From positions 23,471 to 87,470 of the forward strand of contig NZ_PJIL01000019.1 in NCBI RefSeq assembly GCF_002929335.1: DNA of 64,000 bases, in the 5' to 3' direction. The notes below the pieces were generated by a model that had not been told where the DNA came from, did not search any database, and saw nothing but the letters and a program-made list of their open reading frames with translations. Both the position numbers and the translations under genes were made by a program. Every line of letters starts with the position of its first letter. The stretch's first letter is position 1. Below, one piece after another: positions 51,498 through 60,373 of the stretch. The stretch is from Arthrobacter sp. Y81. Lineage in GTDB: Bacteria > Actinomycetota > Actinomycetes > Actinomycetales > Micrococcaceae.

Positions 51498-52136
51498 ATG
51501 AAAAGAACATTCCTGCGTCGCTGGGTGTTTGCCGTTACAGCCGGCGAAGCGATCGGATTCATCATTCCCGCTGCGGTGGGCGGTTCGCTGGCACTGGCAG
51601 AAGCCCCCAGCTTCGTGGTCTACCCCGCAATGATCTTGGCCGGGGCATGCGAGGGAATCCTGCTCGGGCTAGGACAGTCGATAGGGTTCGGATCGTCCGT
51701 ACCCCGTTCAGCATGGGTCACCGCGACCGCGGCCGGCGCCGCACTCGCCTGGTCCCTCGGTATGCTGCCGAGCACGATCGTGGGCTTCGATTTAGGATCC
51801 CTTTCGACGCTGCTGTGGGTTGGCATGGGCGCGGTGCTGCTGTTGGTCTCCATTCCCACCCTGCAGTGGCTTGTCTTGCGCCGTGCGGTTCCGGGGAGTT
51901 TCCGATGGATACCCATCAATGCCGGCGCCTGGGCAGCCGGCATCTTGTGGACAGTGGCACCGTCGCCGTTCATCGACGAGAACACAGCACCTCCCGTGTT
52001 GCTGGGATCCTATGTGCTCCCGGGGATCCTGATGGCGGCCACTGTGGCCACGCTGACTGGCTTCGCCGCGAAGCGCGTTGTGCTGGCCGCTGAGGCCGCG
52101 GCGGAGTGGGCCCAACAGCGCCATCCCACCGCGTAA
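51498..52136 (+). CDS. Hypothetical membrane protein
   Basis: A 212-residue membrane protein with about six hydrophobic helices (FAVTAGEAIGFIIPAAVGGS; MILAGACEGILLGLGQSIGF; LLWVGMGAVLLLVSIPTLQW; PGILMAATVATLTGFAAKRV). ATG 51498 follows GGAGAGG with good spacing. It follows the previous membrane gene by 35 bases and is probably in the same operon. Function unknown. Confidence 0.75.
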   Translation: MKRTFLRRWVFAVTAGEAIGFIIPAAVGGSLALAEAPSFVVYPAMILAGACEGILLGLGQSIGFGSSVPRSAWVTATAAGAALAWSLGMLPSTIVGFDLGSLSTLLWVGMGAVLLLVSIPTLQWLVLRRAVPGSFRWIPINAGAWAAGILWTVAPSPFIDENTAPPVLLGSYVLPGILMAATVATLTGFAAKRVVLAAEAAAEWAQQRHPTA

Positions 52137-52560
52137 CCAGTGGGCCGGATCTGAGCCCATGAAAGCTGATGAGCGTCCCGGTCTCCGTTCTCCACGGTGA
52201 CACCCTTTGGCCCCGTTGAGACATGCCGGTCCGTTCGTCGGTTGTTCATCCGGGAATGCCCCTACGACATCATTTCGGCCGCCCGGCCCCGTCGCTGACA
52301 AGCCCGACCGCTGTAGGTCTGTGGGCTATTGGCCGTGTGGGCTTGGTAGCCGGATATTTCTGAAATCGGGGCTTGGGGCTGTTGTCCGGCAGATGTTAGA
52401 TCTAGCGTGGGGATTACGGGCCAGCGCGCTTCGAGACGGCGCCGGGCCAGGGAGCATCGGACGGGGTTCCGGTGAGGTTCGTCTTCGCAGCAGCGAGGTC
52501 GGCGTCAGTGATCCACTAACAGCGCCTTCGCGGTCTCAAAGGCGACGGAACGGAACAGCA
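52137..52560. other. 424-base intergenic region before the response regulator
   Basis: An open frame continues upstream of the response regulator to 52207, but its composition is not protein-like and no family is seen. It probably holds the promoter and leader of the 52561 gene. No clear motif identified. Confidence 0.4.
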
Positions 52561-53427
52561 ATGATGGCTGACCGGGAAATCCACTCGCACTTGGCGGGCC
52601 AGGGCGTGTACGTCCTGGACGACCACGAGGTCGTGAGGCGGGGCCTGCGCCAACTGCTGGAGTCCAATGGGCTCACCGTTGTCGGGGAGTCAGCGTCCGC
52701 ATGTGAAGCCGGCGGGGCGATCTTGGCGCTGTGCCCGGATCTGGTCATCGTTGATGATGATCTTCCGGACGGTTCCGGTGCCGGAGTGTGCCGGGCCGTT
52801 GCCGCCGAAAACCCCGCTATCCGATGCCTGCTGATGACCGGGGATACCGACGAGGCCGTCCTGATCGAGTCCATTCTGTCCGGTGCGTGGGGGTGCCTGT
52901 CCAAGCAGGATGACGGCAGCGAACAGCTCAGGCTGATTCGCAGGGCACTGGCAGGGCACACCGCGTACAGCCGCCGGTTCCAGCCGGCACTTGTAACCTT
53001 GTTTCCCCGGCAGGGGGCGGATGAGCGGCTCCTGTCGCTCTCGAGGCAGGAAATGAGGGCCGCGATATGCCTGACGAAAGGGCTGAGTAACCGCCAGATC
53101 AGCCAGGAGATGTCGCTGGCGGAAAAGACCATTAAGAACCTGGTCTCGTCTCTGCTGATGAAACTCGGCATGGCGCGCAGGACGCAGGCCGCCGTGCTCG
53201 TCAGCAGAGCGTTGCATCAATCGGAAGATTCCGCCCACGGCGGCTCCCGGTTCAGCTTATTCCCGGGTTTGGCCGCCGAGGTCACTGCAGCGCTATTGAT
53301 CTGCACCAGCGAGGCCGGCACTGTGCCCCCAACGGACGGCATGCGGGCAGGGGACGTCGTCCGGCTTGCCGGTGCCCTTGTCGCAGCCCGGACCGGGCAC
53401 ATTCCGCCCGGCCCCATACCGGCCTAG
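52561..53427 (+). CDS. LuxR-family response regulator
   Basis: A 288-residue two-domain regulator. The receiver (about 15-130) has VYVLDDHEVVRRGLRQLL and LVIVDDDLPDGSG, where the phospho-acceptor Asp lies in the DDD run, and the T/S position in LLMTGDTDE. The LuxR-type DNA-binding domain (about 155-220) reads LSRQEMRAAICLTKGLSNRQ followed by EKTIKNLVSSLLMKLGM. A C-terminal extension of about 65 residues (EVTAALLICTSEAGTVPPTD) is unusual. No histidine kinase is adjacent, so it may be an orphan regulator. Confidence 0.9.
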   Translation: MMADREIHSHLAGQGVYVLDDHEVVRRGLRQLLESNGLTVVGESASACEAGGAILALCPDLVIVDDDLPDGSGAGVCRAVAAENPAIRCLLMTGDTDEAVLIESILSGAWGCLSKQDDGSEQLRLIRRALAGHTAYSRRFQPALVTLFPRQGADERLLSLSRQEMRAAICLTKGLSNRQISQEMSLAEKTIKNLVSSLLMKLGMARRTQAAVLVSRALHQSEDSAHGGSRFSLFPGLAAEVTAALLICTSEAGTVPPTDGMRAGDVVRLAGALVAARTGHIPPGPIPA

Positions 53428-53717
53428 GAGCCTGGGACCCGGACTAGCGGTCCCGCCCGGGGCACAGGGTTTTGGCGCTGACCCTTAACCGGGAAAAGGC
53501 ATCTGCGGGTCTTTGGCCTCTGTGTCCGCTACAGGGACGGGGCGTTGACTGGAAGCCTGGGGCAGGGTCACCGGCGGTTGTGCCTTGGCGGCACTGGGCG
53601 TGGACGTGAAAGGTGTGGGGCTGCGGCCAGGAACAACAGTCACCGCCATTTCTGGCTCTTGAGTGGAACGGCGGGCGTATAGCTTCCGCGAAGTGGCTTA
53701 GTATCCGGAGGCAAAGA

Positions 53718-54215
53718 ATGGAACAGCTGATCCCCTGGCTTGTGTTCTGCATTGCATTCCTTGCTCTGAGCCTGTGGAATCCCGCGGCTGCCCGGATCTT
53801 CCTTGGCGTCTTCTTTATCCTCATGGCTGTGGCGGTAAACCTTGTTTTGAGCCTGGTGGCACCGGAGTTGTTCCTCTCCCTGGGTACGGATGATCCGCTG
53901 GTCCCTTTCTACTTGTGGGTGTTTCAAAACGTCGTGGCCCTTTCCCCGCAAGGTTTCGGTGCACTGGCAGCGGCGGGCGAGCTGGCCGTCGGCCTGCTGA
54001 TACTCGGTCACGGCCGGAGGGTTAAGGTCGGCCTCGCTTTGGCTGTCGCGTTCCTGCTGCTCATCACGCCCCTGGGCATATGGACCTTGCCGAACCCGGT
54101 GATGGCTGCGGGCGCGGCCTGGCTGATGACCAAGGACTTTCCTCGAAGCCTGGCCCAGATCCTGAGTGCAAGGCGCCGCCCTGCCGGCACGCACTTAAGG
54201 GAGGGCGCCGTGTGA
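53718..54215 (+). CDS. Small four-helix membrane protein
   Basis: A 165-residue membrane protein with about five hydrophobic helices (LIPWLVFCIAFLALSLW; IFLGVFFILMAVAVNLVLSL; ALAAAGELAVGLLILG; LGLALAVAFLLLITPLGIW) and a polar C-terminus. GGAGG six bases before ATG 53718 supports the start. It resembles uncharacterised DUF6790-like proteins, an assignment I make only weakly. Same direction as the membrane protein at 54355. Confidence 0.7.
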   Translation: MEQLIPWLVFCIAFLALSLWNPAAARIFLGVFFILMAVAVNLVLSLVAPELFLSLGTDDPLVPFYLWVFQNVVALSPQGFGALAAAGELAVGLLILGHGRRVKVGLALAVAFLLLITPLGIWTLPNPVMAAGAAWLMTKDFPRSLAQILSARRRPAGTHLREGAV

Positions 54216-54354
54216 GCCGGCCCCGAGATTCTCCCGCGGCAGGTTCGTCCGGAGCGGGCCGGGAGCGGACACAGGCACAGGACAGAACGGGTTGGTCGTG
54301 GCCACTCCACACCACAGTTTCCTCATCAGCGCGGCCGTCGGAAGGTCCTAAATC

Positions 54355-54876
54355 GTGAGTCTCTCGCTTTCCAGCAGAACATGTTCGGGGTTACTCGTTA
54401 CCCTCCTGATCTTCAACGCAGTCTCATCCTTTGCCGGCGCCGTACTGGCTATTTTCTTTGACGGGGCGGGGGTCCCACAGGAGCATCTGGCAGGCACGTG
54501 GTTCCCGACGTTCCTGGTTCCGGGGCTCATCCTGGGTGTTGTCCTGGGCGGAACGCACCTGGCCGCCGCGTATGCGTTGCTCACACGGCGTCACTGGGCG
54601 CTGCTGGCTTCCGCAGTTGCAGGCTTCGCTATGCTCATATGGATTTTTACCGAGCTTGCCATCATCGGTTACTCCTGGCTGCAGAGCCTGTACTTCGGGT
54701 TTGGCGCCGTGGAACTGATCCTCGTCTTTGCACTGCTTGGAATTGCCCCGGCATTCGTATCTCCCGCGCGCGCAGACCAGCAAGAACACGCAGATCAACG
54801 CAGTCGGGGTCCCCATAGAGCAGACCTCCGCCAGAAACCACGACCAGGCCACGCCATGCGGGATGGGGCATCGTGA
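54355..54876 (+). CDS. Small membrane protein
   Basis: A 173-residue membrane protein (GTG start at 54355 after GGAAGG) with four hydrophobic helices (CSGLLVTLLIFNAVSSFAGA; FLVPGLILGVVLGGTHLAAA; LASAVAGFAMLIWIFTELAI; AVELILVFALLGIAPAF) and a charged, probably disordered tail. Function unknown; it follows the similar-sized membrane protein at 53718. Confidence 0.65.
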   Translation: MSLSLSSRTCSGLLVTLLIFNAVSSFAGAVLAIFFDGAGVPQEHLAGTWFPTFLVPGLILGVVLGGTHLAAAYALLTRRHWALLASAVAGFAMLIWIFTELAIIGYSWLQSLYFGFGAVELILVFALLGIAPAFVSPARADQQEHADQRSRGPHRADLRQKPRPGHAMRDGAS

Positions 54877-54885
54877 ATGGGAAGA

Positions 54886-55022
54886 TGCTCCGAAGTCGCC
54901 GCAGCGCTACTGAACTGCACACCAGTGCGGCCGGCACCGGATGCGAAAAGCGTTCCCGGGGCTACGGCATTAGCACCGGCAGTTACCCGTGGCGCAGCGT
55001 CGGGGGCCACCTATCTACCCTA
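54886..55022 (+). pseudogene. Possible response-regulator C-terminal tail remnant
   Basis: The frame CSEVAAALLNCTPVRPAPDA ending at a TAG near 55020 resembles the unusual tail of the 52561 response regulator (AEVTAALLICTSEAGTVPPT). No receiver or HTH part remains. The similarity is short, so this is tentative. Confidence 0.3.
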
Positions 55023-55106
55023 GTCTGGTCACCGAAGAGGGTTCCAGAGCAGTGGCTGCGGGAACCGGGGGTGGAACCTCGACTGAGTCTTGGAAGGAGC
55101 AAGCGC

Positions 55107-55214
55107 ATGGCACGGTCATTTGAGCTGTTCACGGACCGGGAATCGCAAGTGCGTTTTGTCCGCCCCGGCAGAGGCCACACCGTCCGGCGTTCCTTCTCCG
55201 TTGCAAGCGCCTGA
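55107..55214 (+). CDS. 35-residue ORF upstream of ABC exporter (candidate leader peptide)
   Basis: A short frame MARSFELFTDRESQVRFVRP continuing to RRSFSVASA. It is preceded by a strong GGAAGGAG about six bases before ATG 55107 and stops one base before the ATG of the exporter ATPase gene. The site and spacing suggest it is translated. It could be a leader peptide whose translation controls the exporter, or a small coupled protein. No similarity recognised. Confidence 0.5.
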   Translation: MARSFELFTDRESQVRFVRPGRGHTVRRSFSVASA

Positions 55215-55215
55215 C

Positions 55216-56190
55216 ATGCAGTCAGCGGCGACGGCGGACGTTAGGACCGGGACTGAGGATGTTCTCGCGGTCAAAGCCCTGGTCAAACGCTACGGCGACC
55301 AAACCGTCGTCGACGGGGTCTCCTTTCACATTCGTGCAGGAGAAATCTACGGGCTACTTGGGCCAAACGGCGCGGGCAAGACCACCATTATTTCCATGGT
55401 GGCTGGACTGATCCCTTCCGATGCCGGGTCCGTCAATATTCTGGGGGAGGCCATGATTCCCTCCAGCACGGGCCCCAAGGGACATCTCGGCCTGGTTCCC
55501 CAGGAATTGGCGATATACCCGGACTTGACCGCCCGGGAGAACCTGCGGTTTTTCGGCAGCCTCCAGGGGTTGCGGCGCAAGGAGCTCAGAGCAAGAACCG
55601 ATGAGGTGCTGGAACTCATCGGACTGGCCGACCGCGCCAGCGAACAGACCAAGAAGTTTTCGGGAGGCATGAAGCGGCGGCTAAACATCGGGATCGGCCT
55701 GCTTCACCGCCCCACTCTGCTGATTCTGGATGAACCGACGGTTGGTGTGGATCCGCAGTCCCGGAACTCGATCCTGGAGTCGGTGGAGCGTCTCGGGACC
55801 GAAGGGATGGCGGTCCTATACACCACGCACTACATGGAAGAGGCGGAGCGGCTGTGTGACCGTATCTCCATTATTGACGAGGGCCAAGTCCAGGCGGAAG
55901 GGACAAGGGATGAGCTGATCCGCCTCACCGGTGGCGTGGACCGCATTGATCTGCGCGGAAGCGGCAACACCAGTGCAGCCGCGGCTGGCTTGAAGAAGGT
56001 GCCGGGGGTGCAGCGTATCGACGGCGGCGGGGGCGGTTTGATACTCACTGTCCTGGACGGGCCGAGTCTGCTGCCGGCCATCGTCACCGGGGCAGGGAGC
56101 GCGGGGATGGCTTTGACGTCCGTGAAGATTACGCGGCCGGATCTGGAATCCGTCTTCCTTCACCTGACTGGCAAGGCCCTCAGGGATTGA
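55216..56190 (+). CDS. ABC transporter ATP-binding protein (DrrA-like)
   Basis: A 324-residue ABC-2-type exporter ATPase: Walker A GLLGPNGAGKTT near 52, Q-loop VPQELAIYPDLTARENL near 95, signature FSGGMKRRLNIGIGL near 150, Walker B LLILDEPTVGVDPQ near 168 and H-loop TTHYMEEAE. The C-terminal 90 residues form the regulatory DUF4162-like tail of drug-export ATPases. It is coupled to the permease gene 1 base downstream. Probably powers export of a drug or lipid-like substrate. Confidence 0.93.
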   Translation: MQSAATADVRTGTEDVLAVKALVKRYGDQTVVDGVSFHIRAGEIYGLLGPNGAGKTTIISMVAGLIPSDAGSVNILGEAMIPSSTGPKGHLGLVPQELAIYPDLTARENLRFFGSLQGLRRKELRARTDEVLELIGLADRASEQTKKFSGGMKRRLNIGIGLLHRPTLLILDEPTVGVDPQSRNSILESVERLGTEGMAVLYTTHYMEEAERLCDRISIIDEGQVQAEGTRDELIRLTGGVDRIDLRGSGNTSAAAAGLKKVPGVQRIDGGGGGLILTVLDGPSLLPAIVTGAGSAGMALTSVKITRPDLESVFLHLTGKALRD

Positions 56191-56191
56191 C

Positions 56192-57364
56192 ATGACCGGA
56201 ATCTGGGCAATGGTCGGAAATGATCTGAGACAGCGTCTTCGCGACAGGTCGGTTTTCATTTTCTCGCTCCTGGTTCCGCTCTCGCTCATGGGCGTGCTGA
56301 ACCTAGCCTTCGGTGGACTCGGTACCGACGGTCTTGACCTGAAGCCGGCCACCGTCGTCGCGAGTGTGGACGACAGCGGACAGCTCGGTGCCGCACTCCT
56401 GGACGCCGTCGGGTCGTTGGAGATCATGGACGTGACGATCAGGAAGGTCCCCGCTGCTGACGTAAGCCGGGAAACCCGCGACAGCGGAGCGGACCTGGGC
56501 ATCATCATCCCCGAAGGATTCACCGGCGCCGTGACCTCAGGGCGTGCTGTCACGGTGCAACTGGTGGAGGGCGCTGACGCCGGGCTGGAAACGAGCGTAC
56601 TGGTCTCGGTAGTGGACGGTCTCGTTGATCAATTCGGAGCCGGGATGGTCACCGCGGCAGCCGCGGAGACGGCCGGGCTTTCCCACGATGCCGTCGCTGC
56701 CCTTGCCCAGCAGGCTGCTGCCGGCGCCCCCGCCCTGACGCTGTCCGAAGGGGAGGCATCTGCAGAGCAGCTCTCATTGAAGGGAACACTGGTGGCAGGC
56801 CAGTCGGGGCTTTTCCTCCTCTTTACCGTGGGCTTCGGTGTGCTCGGCCTGCTGGCGGAACGCGAGCAGGGCACGTTGGCGCGCCTGAAATCAACGCCGG
56901 TGCCCGCGGGCTCAATCATCACCGCAAAGGCACTTGTTGGATTTATCCTTGGCGTGTCCGCCACGGCGGTGCTGCTTACGGTTGGCACGTTGCTGTTCGG
57001 TGTCTCCTTCGGCTCACCCTTCGTGGTGGGACTGCTTGTCCTGAGCATCTCGGCGGCAGCCACCAGCATGACCTTCATCGTTGCCCGACTGGTGCGGACA
57101 GCCGAGCAGGCGAATATCGCCCAGTCAATTCTCGCCATGGTGCTGGGTATAGGCGGTGGAGCGTTCTTCCCGATTGATGCGTCGGGCGCCATCGCAGCCC
57201 TCATGGACCTGAACCCGGTGGCCGCGTTCATCAGGGGCCTGGGCATCTCTGCCGGTGGAGGCGGGCCAGCCGACGTGGTATTTCCCGTGACCGCGATGCT
57301 GGGATTTGCGGCGCTGTGCACACTGGCCTCTCGGCTGGTGCCGGACCGGGGGACTCAGGCATGA
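56192..57364 (+). CDS. ABC-2 type exporter permease
   Basis: A 390-residue permease. It has one N-terminal transmembrane helix (SVFIFSLLVPLSLMGVLNLA), a large extracytoplasmic domain of about 180 residues, then about five helices in the C-terminal half (LFLLFTVGFGVLGLLAEREQ; ALVGFILGVSATAVLLTVGT). The EREQGTLARLKSTPV motif is the ABC-2 coupling helix. Its stop overlaps the start of the next permease (ATGA), so the two likely form a heterodimeric pore with the 55216 ATPase. Confidence 0.9.
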   Translation: MTGIWAMVGNDLRQRLRDRSVFIFSLLVPLSLMGVLNLAFGGLGTDGLDLKPATVVASVDDSGQLGAALLDAVGSLEIMDVTIRKVPAADVSRETRDSGADLGIIIPEGFTGAVTSGRAVTVQLVEGADAGLETSVLVSVVDGLVDQFGAGMVTAAAAETAGLSHDAVAALAQQAAAGAPALTLSEGEASAEQLSLKGTLVAGQSGLFLLFTVGFGVLGLLAEREQGTLARLKSTPVPAGSIITAKALVGFILGVSATAVLLTVGTLLFGVSFGSPFVVGLLVLSISAAATSMTFIVARLVRTAEQANIAQSILAMVLGIGGGAFFPIDASGAIAALMDLNPVAAFIRGLGISAGGGGPADVVFPVTAMLGFAALCTLASRLVPDRGTQA

Positions 57365-58527
57365 CCGTCATCATGGCTATTGCGGGCGTTGAGGTCCGCC
57401 GGTTCCTGCGCGATCGGTCAAACATTTTCTTCGTTTTCGTCTTCCCGCTCCTGCTGATCCTGCTGCTTGGTTCCCAGTTCGGCGCGAACAGCGGGCAGGC
57501 ACGAGTGTCGGTGGCGGGAAATGCCGGCACTGAACTTGTGAAGAGTATTACCGGTCAGCTCCAGGCCGATGGACTCAGGGTGACGCACGATAGCCCCGCA
57601 ACGGTCAGGGAACAACTCAGCAGGGGCCGGACTGACGTTGGCATTTTCATCAGTGACGGTGCGGCGGCCGCTTTCGAGGCCGGCGACCCGGCTGACCTCG
57701 AAGTGGTCGCGTCATCGCACTCGGGTGCCCAGGCAGCCCTCCAGTTGGTGCGTGCCTCAGTGCAGACGGTCAGCACCCAACAACGGCAGCTCGCAGTTCT
57801 GCAGAATGCCGGCATCGATGCCGACACAGCGGCCGCGGCGCTGCGACAGGCAAAAGAACACCTCGATCTCCCTCAGGTGGAGATCGTCGATACCAATGAC
57901 GTGTCGCAGGATTTTCGCAGTCTGGGCCAGTTCGATCTCGGCGCCGCTCAGCAATTGTTGCTCTTCGTGTTCCTGAGCTCCCTCACCGGTGCCGCGACCC
58001 TGATCCAAGGCCGACGCTTCGGGGTCATCGCCCGGGTCCTTGCGGCACCTGTCTCGACCGGGCAAGCGATAGCGGGGCAGGCGTTGGGCCGGTTCGGCAT
58101 CGCCGTGGTCCAGGGTGGATACATCATGCTCGGCACCGCCGTGCTGTTCGGCGTCGACTGGGGAAATCCCCTCCTTAGCGGCCTGGTACTGGTGCTTTTC
58201 TGTGCAGTTGCTGCCGCGGCAGCAATGGTCATTGGATCAGTCATGGATAACGACGCCGCTGGCTCTGGCCTGGGCGTGGGACTGGGCCTCGTACTGGCCG
58301 GTCTGGGAGGTTCCATGGTGCCGCCCGAGTTCTTCTCCGGGGCCATGCAAAGCGCTTCCCGCATCACCCCGCACCGCTGGGCCTATGACGCCTTCGCCAC
58401 AATTCAACGGCACGACGGATCGTTGCTGGACATTCTTCCCCAACTGGGAATGCTCGCCGCCATGGCAGGAACTCTGTTGGTACTGGGTGCTTTCCTCCTG
58501 CGCCGAAGCCTCGGCCGCGCGCTCTAA
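57361..58527 (+). CDS. ABC-2 type exporter permease
   Basis: A 388-residue permease with the same architecture as its neighbour: helix 1 (NIFFVFVFPLLLILLLGSQF), an extracytoplasmic domain of about 175 residues rich in Ala/Gln, then helices from LLLFVFLSSLTGAATLIQGR to the end. The RRFGVIARVLAAPVSTGQAI coupling motif and MQSASRITPHRWAYDAF near the end are typical. ATG 57361 overlaps the upstream stop. Last gene of the exporter operon. Confidence 0.9.
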   Translation: MTVIMAIAGVEVRRFLRDRSNIFFVFVFPLLLILLLGSQFGANSGQARVSVAGNAGTELVKSITGQLQADGLRVTHDSPATVREQLSRGRTDVGIFISDGAAAAFEAGDPADLEVVASSHSGAQAALQLVRASVQTVSTQQRQLAVLQNAGIDADTAAAALRQAKEHLDLPQVEIVDTNDVSQDFRSLGQFDLGAAQQLLLFVFLSSLTGAATLIQGRRFGVIARVLAAPVSTGQAIAGQALGRFGIAVVQGGYIMLGTAVLFGVDWGNPLLSGLVLVLFCAVAAAAAMVIGSVMDNDAAGSGLGVGLGLVLAGLGGSMVPPEFFSGAMQSASRITPHRWAYDAFATIQRHDGSLLDILPQLGMLAAMAGTLLVLGAFLLRRSLGRAL

Positions 58528-58873
58528 TCGGCGCACGGCCCCCTGGGTAGGGCACCGGTCAGGGTTCCTCGTTTAGGGAGCTATTCGTTCAAAAGCTACT
58601 CCGGAGATTACTGATAGGCCATGCGCTATTGCGACCGCCGCAGGGTTCAGCATTGGGGACCGCGCCGACAAAGTACGTTCCTCGACATGTTGCATCTATG
58701 AAGGGTCAGATCCGGCGCTGCGGCGCAGCTTGTGGCTTCCGTCCTTGGTGTCCCGACTGCCGTAGTTTTGACTCTCAGTGCTGTGCAGGGGGACTCGGGG
58801 TCTGGCCCGGGAACGGCGAAAGACTATTTTGGCGGATCGGGAACCTTTTCAGCTCCTGCGGACACTACAAGGC
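58528..58873. other. 346-base intergenic region with repeat copy
   Basis: Holds the right copy of the 26-base direct repeat (58578-58603) and then a stretch without a supported gene leading to the sigma factor. A frame at 58732-58870 (VPTAVVLTLSAVQGDSGSG) looks like a weak membrane-segment remnant. Confidence 0.4.
58578..58603 (+). repeat. 26-base perfect direct repeat, right copy
   Basis: Identical to 45778-45803. Together the copies bracket the block from the GH3 gene to the ABC exporter. Confidence 0.85.
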
Positions 58874-59494
58874 ATGAGGCTAATGGGGGACACCGACGAA
58901 GACCTGTGGCGTAAGTGCGTTGTAGGTGATGCTGATGCCTTCGGGGTCCTGTTCGACAGGCACGCCGATGCGGTCTTTCGGTACTGCCTGTCCAGATGCG
59001 GTTCCTGGCACGACGCGGAGGAACTCGTCTCGATCACCTTTTTGGAGGCGTGGCGGCAGCGGAACAGGCTCAGACCGGAGAGGAACACGGTCCTGCCGTG
59101 GCTGCTCGGAGTGGCAACGAACGCGAACCGCAACCGCGCCAGGGGATCCCGGCGCCACGCCGATTTCCTGGCCAGGCTGCCGCACTCGGATCCCCGGCAC
59201 AGCCACCCTGAAGCAGACCACGCTGAAGAGGTCGACTCGAGGCTCGACGCGGAACGTGCCGTCCGCGAATTGCTCGACACAACCGCCGGTCTCAACGAAG
59301 GGGAACGCGACGTCGTCGTCCTGTGTCTGATGAACGGAGTCGGCCAGGAAGAGGCCGCCACGACCCTCGGCGTCCGAATCGGGACAGTGAAATCGCGACT
59401 TCATCGTGCCCGGGCCAAACTCGCGGCCATGAACCGGGCACTGGAGCCTGTCGAACAACTCGACACGACAATTGTTGAAGCGAGGCTGTCATGA
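58874..59494 (+). CDS. ECF-type RNA polymerase sigma factor
   Basis: A 206-residue sigma-70-family protein. Region 2 reads DADAFGVLFDRHADAVFRYC followed by SWHDAEELVSITFLEAWRQR and VLPWLLGVATNANRNRAR. Region 4 reads LNEGERDVVVLCLMNGVGQE followed by AATTLGVRIGTVKSRLHRAR. ATG 58874 or 58883 may be the start. It overlaps the next gene by ATGA, the arrangement expected for a sigma and its controlling partner. Directs transcription of an unknown stress regulon. Confidence 0.92.
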   Translation: MRLMGDTDEDLWRKCVVGDADAFGVLFDRHADAVFRYCLSRCGSWHDAEELVSITFLEAWRQRNRLRPERNTVLPWLLGVATNANRNRARGSRRHADFLARLPHSDPRHSHPEADHAEEVDSRLDAERAVRELLDTTAGLNEGERDVVVLCLMNGVGQEEAATTLGVRIGTVKSRLHRARAKLAAMNRALEPVEQLDTTIVEARLS

Positions 59495-60147
59495 ACCTGT
59501 CTGAAGTGACTTACCCGAAAGACACGAAAAATCGTGTCCAGAACCTCCTCGTTCAGGAAGCCCGCCGGACGCCCAGGCTAATCCCGCGGTGGCGGAAACC
59601 GGCGATGCTGACCTTCGCCGGATTGGCATTGGCCGGCACCACGGCCGCCGGCGTCTACGTGGCCTTGGCGCCGGTGGATGATAAACGAGATATCCGCTGC
59701 TACTACCGCGCCGACCTCACCACCAGGCCCCCTGTTGTAGGCGTGCCCGGGGAGACCAAGAACCCCTACATCACGACGGGGATCTTCATCACCGGATTCG
59801 ACACGGAGAACAACCCAAACCCGGAAGATAAGAACGCCGGGATGAAACAGGTCGTGGATCCCATAAATCAGTGCAGCCGCTCGTGGGACATGGGGAATAT
59901 GCACCAGACCGGCGTGAACGATGACCTCATCCCCGAGGGCTTCGTGTCCCCGACTCCAGGTGCTATGCCCACTGTAGAGGGAGTTAAAGACCAGAACGGC
60001 AAGCCCCTCTTCCCGGACCCCGCGATCAAGGCGTCCGGAAATTACATACCGTTCCTGACCGCATGCGTCGTCGACAACACCGTCGCCGTCATCCCCGGCT
60101 CCGCTGAGGTCTGCGCCCAACTCGGAATCCCCGCCTTGGAGAAATAG
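59491..60147 (+). CDS. Single-TM membrane protein coupled to the ECF sigma factor
   Basis: A 218-residue protein with a short basic cytoplasmic N-terminus (about 1-38), one transmembrane helix (MLTFAGLALAGTTAAGVYVALAP) and an extracytoplasmic domain of about 150 residues containing Cys at CYYRAD, NQCSRSW, TACVVDN and EVCAQLG, probably disulfide-bonded. The four-base overlap with the sigma gene suggests anti-sigma-like function. The N-terminal part is too short for a classical zinc-type anti-sigma domain (no H-x3-C-x2-C). Confidence 0.75.
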   Translation: MNLSEVTYPKDTKNRVQNLLVQEARRTPRLIPRWRKPAMLTFAGLALAGTTAAGVYVALAPVDDKRDIRCYYRADLTTRPPVVGVPGETKNPYITTGIFITGFDTENNPNPEDKNAGMKQVVDPINQCSRSWDMGNMHQTGVNDDLIPEGFVSPTPGAMPTVEGVKDQNGKPLFPDPAIKASGNYIPFLTACVVDNTVAVIPGSAEVCAQLGIPALEK

Positions 60148-60373
60148 CCTGACGCAATCTGAGAACTAGAGCGGGGCACACCAGGGCCTTCGGAACGCGC
60201 GCGCATCGGCAGAGACGACGCCTGTCCGCCCTGTAGTCTGATGTCTCCGAATTGGGGGAATGCATGGCTGGAACGCACAACGATCACACGAATATTTTTT
60301 GGGATAGCACTCGGCCTTGCGGGGTGACTTTCTGGCCGTTCCCCTCGGTGGGCGAGATAGCCAGGTTCCCCAA

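Noticed and set aside
58732..58914. Small secreted protein before the sigma factor
   Set aside because: A hydrophobic stretch is present, but there is no ribosome binding site and it overlaps the sigma start in another frame.
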